DNA from: Verrucomicrobiia bacterium
GTDB taxonomy: Bacteria > Verrucomicrobiota > Verrucomicrobiia > Limisphaerales > CAIMTB01
Direction of reading: 5' to 3'
Assembly: GCA_019634625.1 (NCBI GenBank)
Contig: JAHCBA010000036.1
Location: 1 to 64,000, forward strand
DNA: 64,000 nucleotides
Below are positions 61,411-64,000 of this stretch, one piece after another (the first letter of the stretch is position 1; each line of letters opens with the position of its first letter). Both the position numbers and the translations under genes were made by a program. The notes beneath the pieces are model-generated. The model was given only the letters and a program-made list of their open reading frames with translations. It did not search any database and was not told the origin of the DNA.

Positions 61411-62652
61411 ATGATCACCGGGGAGCTCAAGAGCCGCATCGACCGCATCTGGGACACGTTCTGGTCCGGAGGGATCTCCAACCCGCTCGAGGTCATCGGG
61501 CAGATCAAGGTGGTGGACATGATCGACCAGGTGCCGATGGAGGACCGCGACGCCAAGGGCGACCTCTACGAGTACATGCTCGGGAAGATCGCGACGGCCG
61601 GGCAGAATGGCCAGTTTCGCACCCCGCGGCACATCATCCAACTGATGGTCGAGTTGACCGCGCCGACACCCAAGGACGTGATCTGCGACCCGGCCTGCGG
61701 TACCGGCGGCTTCCTGGTGGCGGCGGGCGAGTACCTTCGCGCCCGGCATCCGGAGGTTCTCCGCGACACGAAACTGCGCGAGCATTTGCACCACCATCTC
61801 TTCCACGGATTCGACTTCGACAACACGATGCTGCGGATCGGCAGCATGAACCTGCTCCTGCACGGGGTGGAGAATCCGGACATCCGGTACCGGGATTCGC
61901 TCGCGCAGGACCACGCGGGGGAGGAGGACAAGTACACCCTGCTGCTCGCCAATCCGCCGTTCGCCGGGTCGCTCGACTACGAGAACACGGCGAAGGACCT
62001 GTTGCAGATCGTGAAGACGAAGAAGACCGAGTTGCTGTTCCTCGCGCTCTTCCTGCGGCTGCTGAAGCCGGGCGGCCGCGCCGCGGTGATCGTGCCGGAG
62101 GGCGTCCTGTTCGGCTCCAGCAAGACGCACCGTGAACTGCGGCGGATTCTGGTGGAGGAACAGAAGCTCGACGCGGTGATCTCGCTGCCCGGCGGTGTGT
62201 TCCGGCCCTATGCCGGGGTCTCGACGGCGATTCTGCTGTTCACCAAGACGAACTCTGGCGGGACGGATCACGTGTGGTTCTACGATGTCGATGCCGACGG
62301 CTGGTCGCTCGACGACAAGCGCAACGAGCTGCTGCCCGCCGAGAAGCTCGGTCCCACGCCACGCGTCCCGTTGACCCCTGACGATCACACGAAAAACAAC
62401 CTGGCCGACGCCCTCGCCCGCTGGTCGCGTCGCGACGGCGAGGAACGAAAGAACGCGCGCACCGCGCAGAGCTTCTGCGTGCCCAAGGCCGATCTCGTGG
62501 CCCAGGGCTATGACCTTTCGCTGAACCGGTACAAGGAGGTGGTCCACGAGGAGGTGAAGCATCGCGCGCCGAAGGAAATTCTCGGAGAGTTGGCGAGGAT
62601 CGAGGACGAGATCCAGCGGGGGATGCGGGAGTTGGAGGGGATGTTGAGGTGA
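61411..62652 (+). CDS. hsdM: Type I restriction-modification methyltransferase subunit HsdM, internally deleted
   Basis: DNA adenine methyltransferase subunit of a type I system, 413 residues. The N6-MTase motifs are intact: motif I DPACGTGGFL (from D93) and motif IV N181-P-P-F. RTPRHIIQLMVELTAPTPKD and the C-terminal FCVPKADLVAQGYDLSLNRY are typical. The N-terminal HsdM_N helical domain is not: residues 1-32 (MITGELKSRIDRIWDTFWSG, GISNPLEVIGQI) run directly into KVVDMIDQVPMEDRDAKGDL. In homologues known to me about 100 residues lie between these two blocks, including the YLLFLRRLDDL-type segment. The join is in frame, near 61506. The protein may be unable to assemble or recognise DNA normally. 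The stop overlaps hsdS by 4 bases. Confidence 0.93.
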   Translation: MITGELKSRIDRIWDTFWSGGISNPLEVIGQIKVVDMIDQVPMEDRDAKGDLYEYMLGKIATAGQNGQFRTPRHIIQLMVELTAPTPKDVICDPACGTGGFLVAAGEYLRARHPEVLRDTKLREHLHHHLFHGFDFDNTMLRIGSMNLLLHGVENPDIRYRDSLAQDHAGEEDKYTLLLANPPFAGSLDYENTAKDLLQIVKTKKTELLFLALFLRLLKPGGRAAVIVPEGVLFGSSKTHRELRRILVEEQKLDAVISLPGGVFRPYAGVSTAILLFTKTNSGGTDHVWFYDVDADGWSLDDKRNELLPAEKLGPTPRVPLTPDDHTKNNLADALARWSRRDGEERKNARTAQSFCVPKADLVAQGYDLSLNRYKEVVHEEVKHRAPKEILGELARIEDEIQRGMRELEGMLR

Positions 62653-63836
62653 GAAGTCGGCCCCAGGTTTGCATTGAGGAGTGCGCTGCCACCGTTTCAG
62701 GGGCGACGCCGAGCACTTCCGATCCATCCTATTGGGATGGCGATATCTGCTGGGCTACGCCAAAGGACCTTGGCGAACTGGAAGGGCCATTCATTTCGGA
62801 TACACCTCGCAAGATCACGCGGATTGGGCTGGATAGTTGTGCCGCGGCGGTTCTGCCGCCTCAATCCGTACTCTTCAGCTCACGCGCGCCGATCGGACAT
62901 GTCGCCATTAACACGGTTCCAATGGCGACCAATCAAGGATTCAAGAGCTTCATTCCTCGGTCAGACCGACTCATTGCCGGTTTTCTCTATCATTGGCTCC
63001 GATCGAATAGGGCATATCTCGAGAGCCTTGGTAACGGGGCTACGTTTAAGGAGGTTTCTAAGGCGGTTGTCTCGCGACTTGGAATTCCCCTTCCTCCGCT
63101 TCCCGAGCAGCGCCGCATCGCGGACGTGCTGGATCGGGCGGAGGCGTTGCGGGCCAAGCGCCGGGCCGCGCTTGATGAGATCGAGGCACTACCCCAGGCG
63201 ATCTTTCGAGGTCTGTTCGGAGAGGCCACGACTCAAGGCCGTCACCCGTGGGTTGTGCTCGCGGAATGTGCTGAGGTGGTCTCGGTTGTAGCGAAGGGAC
63301 GCAAGCTCGACGGAAGAGGTGCGGTGGAGGTGCCGTACCTTCGAGTGGCAAACGTCCAGGCCGGCTACTTGGACTTGTCGGAGGTGAAGAACATCGAGGC
63401 GCTACCATCGGAGGTGGCTGATCTGGCTTTGAAGGCATGGGATGTGCTGCTCACTGAAGGTGGTGACTTCGACAAGCTCGGGCGCGGTGCCTTGTTTGAT
63501 GGGCAGGTGCAGGGATGCATCCACCAGAATCACGTATTCAGAGTGCGCACGGATGCTTCCAAACTCTTGCCGGGGTACTTCCATGAGTACCTTCAAGGGC
63601 CCGCCGCACGCGCCTATTTCCTTCGTTGCGCCAAGCGAACCACGAACCTCGCCAGTATCAACATGACCCAACTGCGTTCGCTCCCCGTGCCGGTTCCTCC
63701 GATTGGCCTCCAGCTTGAATTCTCCCGCCGGGTCGCCGCGGTGGAGAAGCTGAAAGTCGCGCAACGCGCTTCGCTGGCGGAGTTGGACGCCCTCTTCGCC
63801 TCCCTCCAGCACCGCGCCCTTCGGGGCGAATTGTAG
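62649..63836 (+). CDS. hsdS: Type I restriction specificity subunit HsdS
   Basis: A 395-residue DNA-recognition subunit with two target-recognition domains. The first covers about residues 5-150 (YWDGDICWATPKDLGE, NQGFKSFIPR, NGATFKEVSKAVVSRLGIPL). A conserved coiled coil follows (PPLPEQRRIADVLDRAEALR, AKRRAALDEIEALPQAIF). The second covers about 200-360 (VPYLRVANVQAGYLDL, QNHVFRVR), and a closing coiled coil ends it. The start is a GTG at 62649 that overlaps the hsdM stop (GTGA). The first recognition domain is visibly lower in GC than its neighbours, the usual sign of domain exchange. Length is normal, with no break seen. Confidence 0.93.
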   Translation: MRSRPQVCIEECAATVSGATPSTSDPSYWDGDICWATPKDLGELEGPFISDTPRKITRIGLDSCAAAVLPPQSVLFSSRAPIGHVAINTVPMATNQGFKSFIPRSDRLIAGFLYHWLRSNRAYLESLGNGATFKEVSKAVVSRLGIPLPPLPEQRRIADVLDRAEALRAKRRAALDEIEALPQAIFRGLFGEATTQGRHPWVVLAECAEVVSVVAKGRKLDGRGAVEVPYLRVANVQAGYLDLSEVKNIEALPSEVADLALKAWDVLLTEGGDFDKLGRGALFDGQVQGCIHQNHVFRVRTDASKLLPGYFHEYLQGPAARAYFLRCAKRTTNLASINMTQLRSLPVPVPPIGLQLEFSRRVAAVEKLKVAQRASLAELDALFASLQHRALRGEL

Positions 63837-63843
63837 GAGCACC

Positions 63844-64000
63844 ATGCGCACCGCCGTCCCCGAGAAGATCCTGGCGATCATCGACCAGATCGACGCCGAC
63901 GGAAACGCCCCGCTGACCCGGTTGACGGTCCTGAAGAAGTGGTTCGAGCGGCCTGGGAGGTTGTCGAGGTTCGGTCTGTGGGTGGCCCGGCGTGCCGCCG
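63844..64000 (+). CDS. Type I RM-associated hypothetical protein, 5' part
   Basis: The first 52 codons of a gene cut by the window edge (MRTAVPEKILAIIDQIDADG, NAPLTRLTVLKKWFERPGRL). It starts 7 bases after the hsdS stop. A protein with this opening is often found between hsdS and hsdR in type I loci of this kind (from memory of such operons). Its function is unknown; hsdR would be expected further downstream. Confidence 0.7.
   Translation, partial: MRTAVPEKILAIIDQIDADGNAPLTRLTVLKKWFERPGRLSRFGLWVARRAA

Overview
The window is chromosomal DNA of a high-GC member of the Verrucomicrobiota, most like the Limisphaerales/Pedosphaera side of the phylum (lineage inferred, not computed). The markers are a 51-residue Chlamydiae/Verrucomicrobia small basic protein (60534-60689), a PSD1/DUF1501/DUF1080 set, a vWA protein with a VPEGG-type sorting tail, LTD/CotH giant secreted proteins, and many short dispersed intergenic repeats. 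No rRNA, tRNA or CRISPR array was seen.

Layout. 3-6642 (+): an orphan PIN toxin, a secreted beta-repeat protein, YajQ, a vWA/CTERM protein and a secreted TPR protein. 6649-8535 (-): DnaG. 8985-15365 (+): a TIM-barrel isomerase, then DUF58, BatA-type and large vWA membrane proteins. 15610-16398 (+): an acyltransferase that meets, across a perfect 42-bp palindrome, a minus-strand fermentation/redox operon (24065-16499): an acyl-CoA-synthetase/GNAT fusion, pyruvate:ferredoxin oxidoreductase and a dihydroorotate-dehydrogenase-like protein. 24481-28053: a GxGYxYP protein convergent with a striking exported protein of 23 cysteine repeats followed by two HMA folds. 28582-32939 (+): DUF1080, RarA, 5-formyl-THF cyclo-ligase and RNase Y. 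33034-37682 (-): DUF1080, planctomycete-type cytochrome/PSD1 and DUF1501. 37922-39598 (-): a chemoreceptor with a CxxCH haem motif. 40601-44896 (+): a giant membrane protein joining about 14 YCF48-type propeller blades to a KAP P-loop NTPase. 45148-50286 (+): a 1712-residue CotH/LTD surface protein. 50331-50971 (-): VapBC. 51500-52858 (+): a Tat-exported Gfo/Idh/MocA protein. 60689-52869 (-): small basic protein, rRNA pseudouridine synthase, SH3b protein, FolD and an ABC ATPase/permease pair. 61411-64000 (+): a type I restriction-modification locus running off the edge, whose HsdM lacks an internal segment of about 100 residues.

The two most unusual loci are the propeller-KAP fusion, whose predicted topology is a periplasmic sensor wired through the membrane to a cytoplasmic NTPase, and the cysteine-repeat HMA protein, which looks like an exported multi-thiol metal or redox buffer. 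A second layer is the repeat ecology: at least five families of short elements recur between genes, the commonest being a roughly 155-bp palindromic element with three near-complete and several partial copies. Functions are read from motifs by eye; no database search was run.
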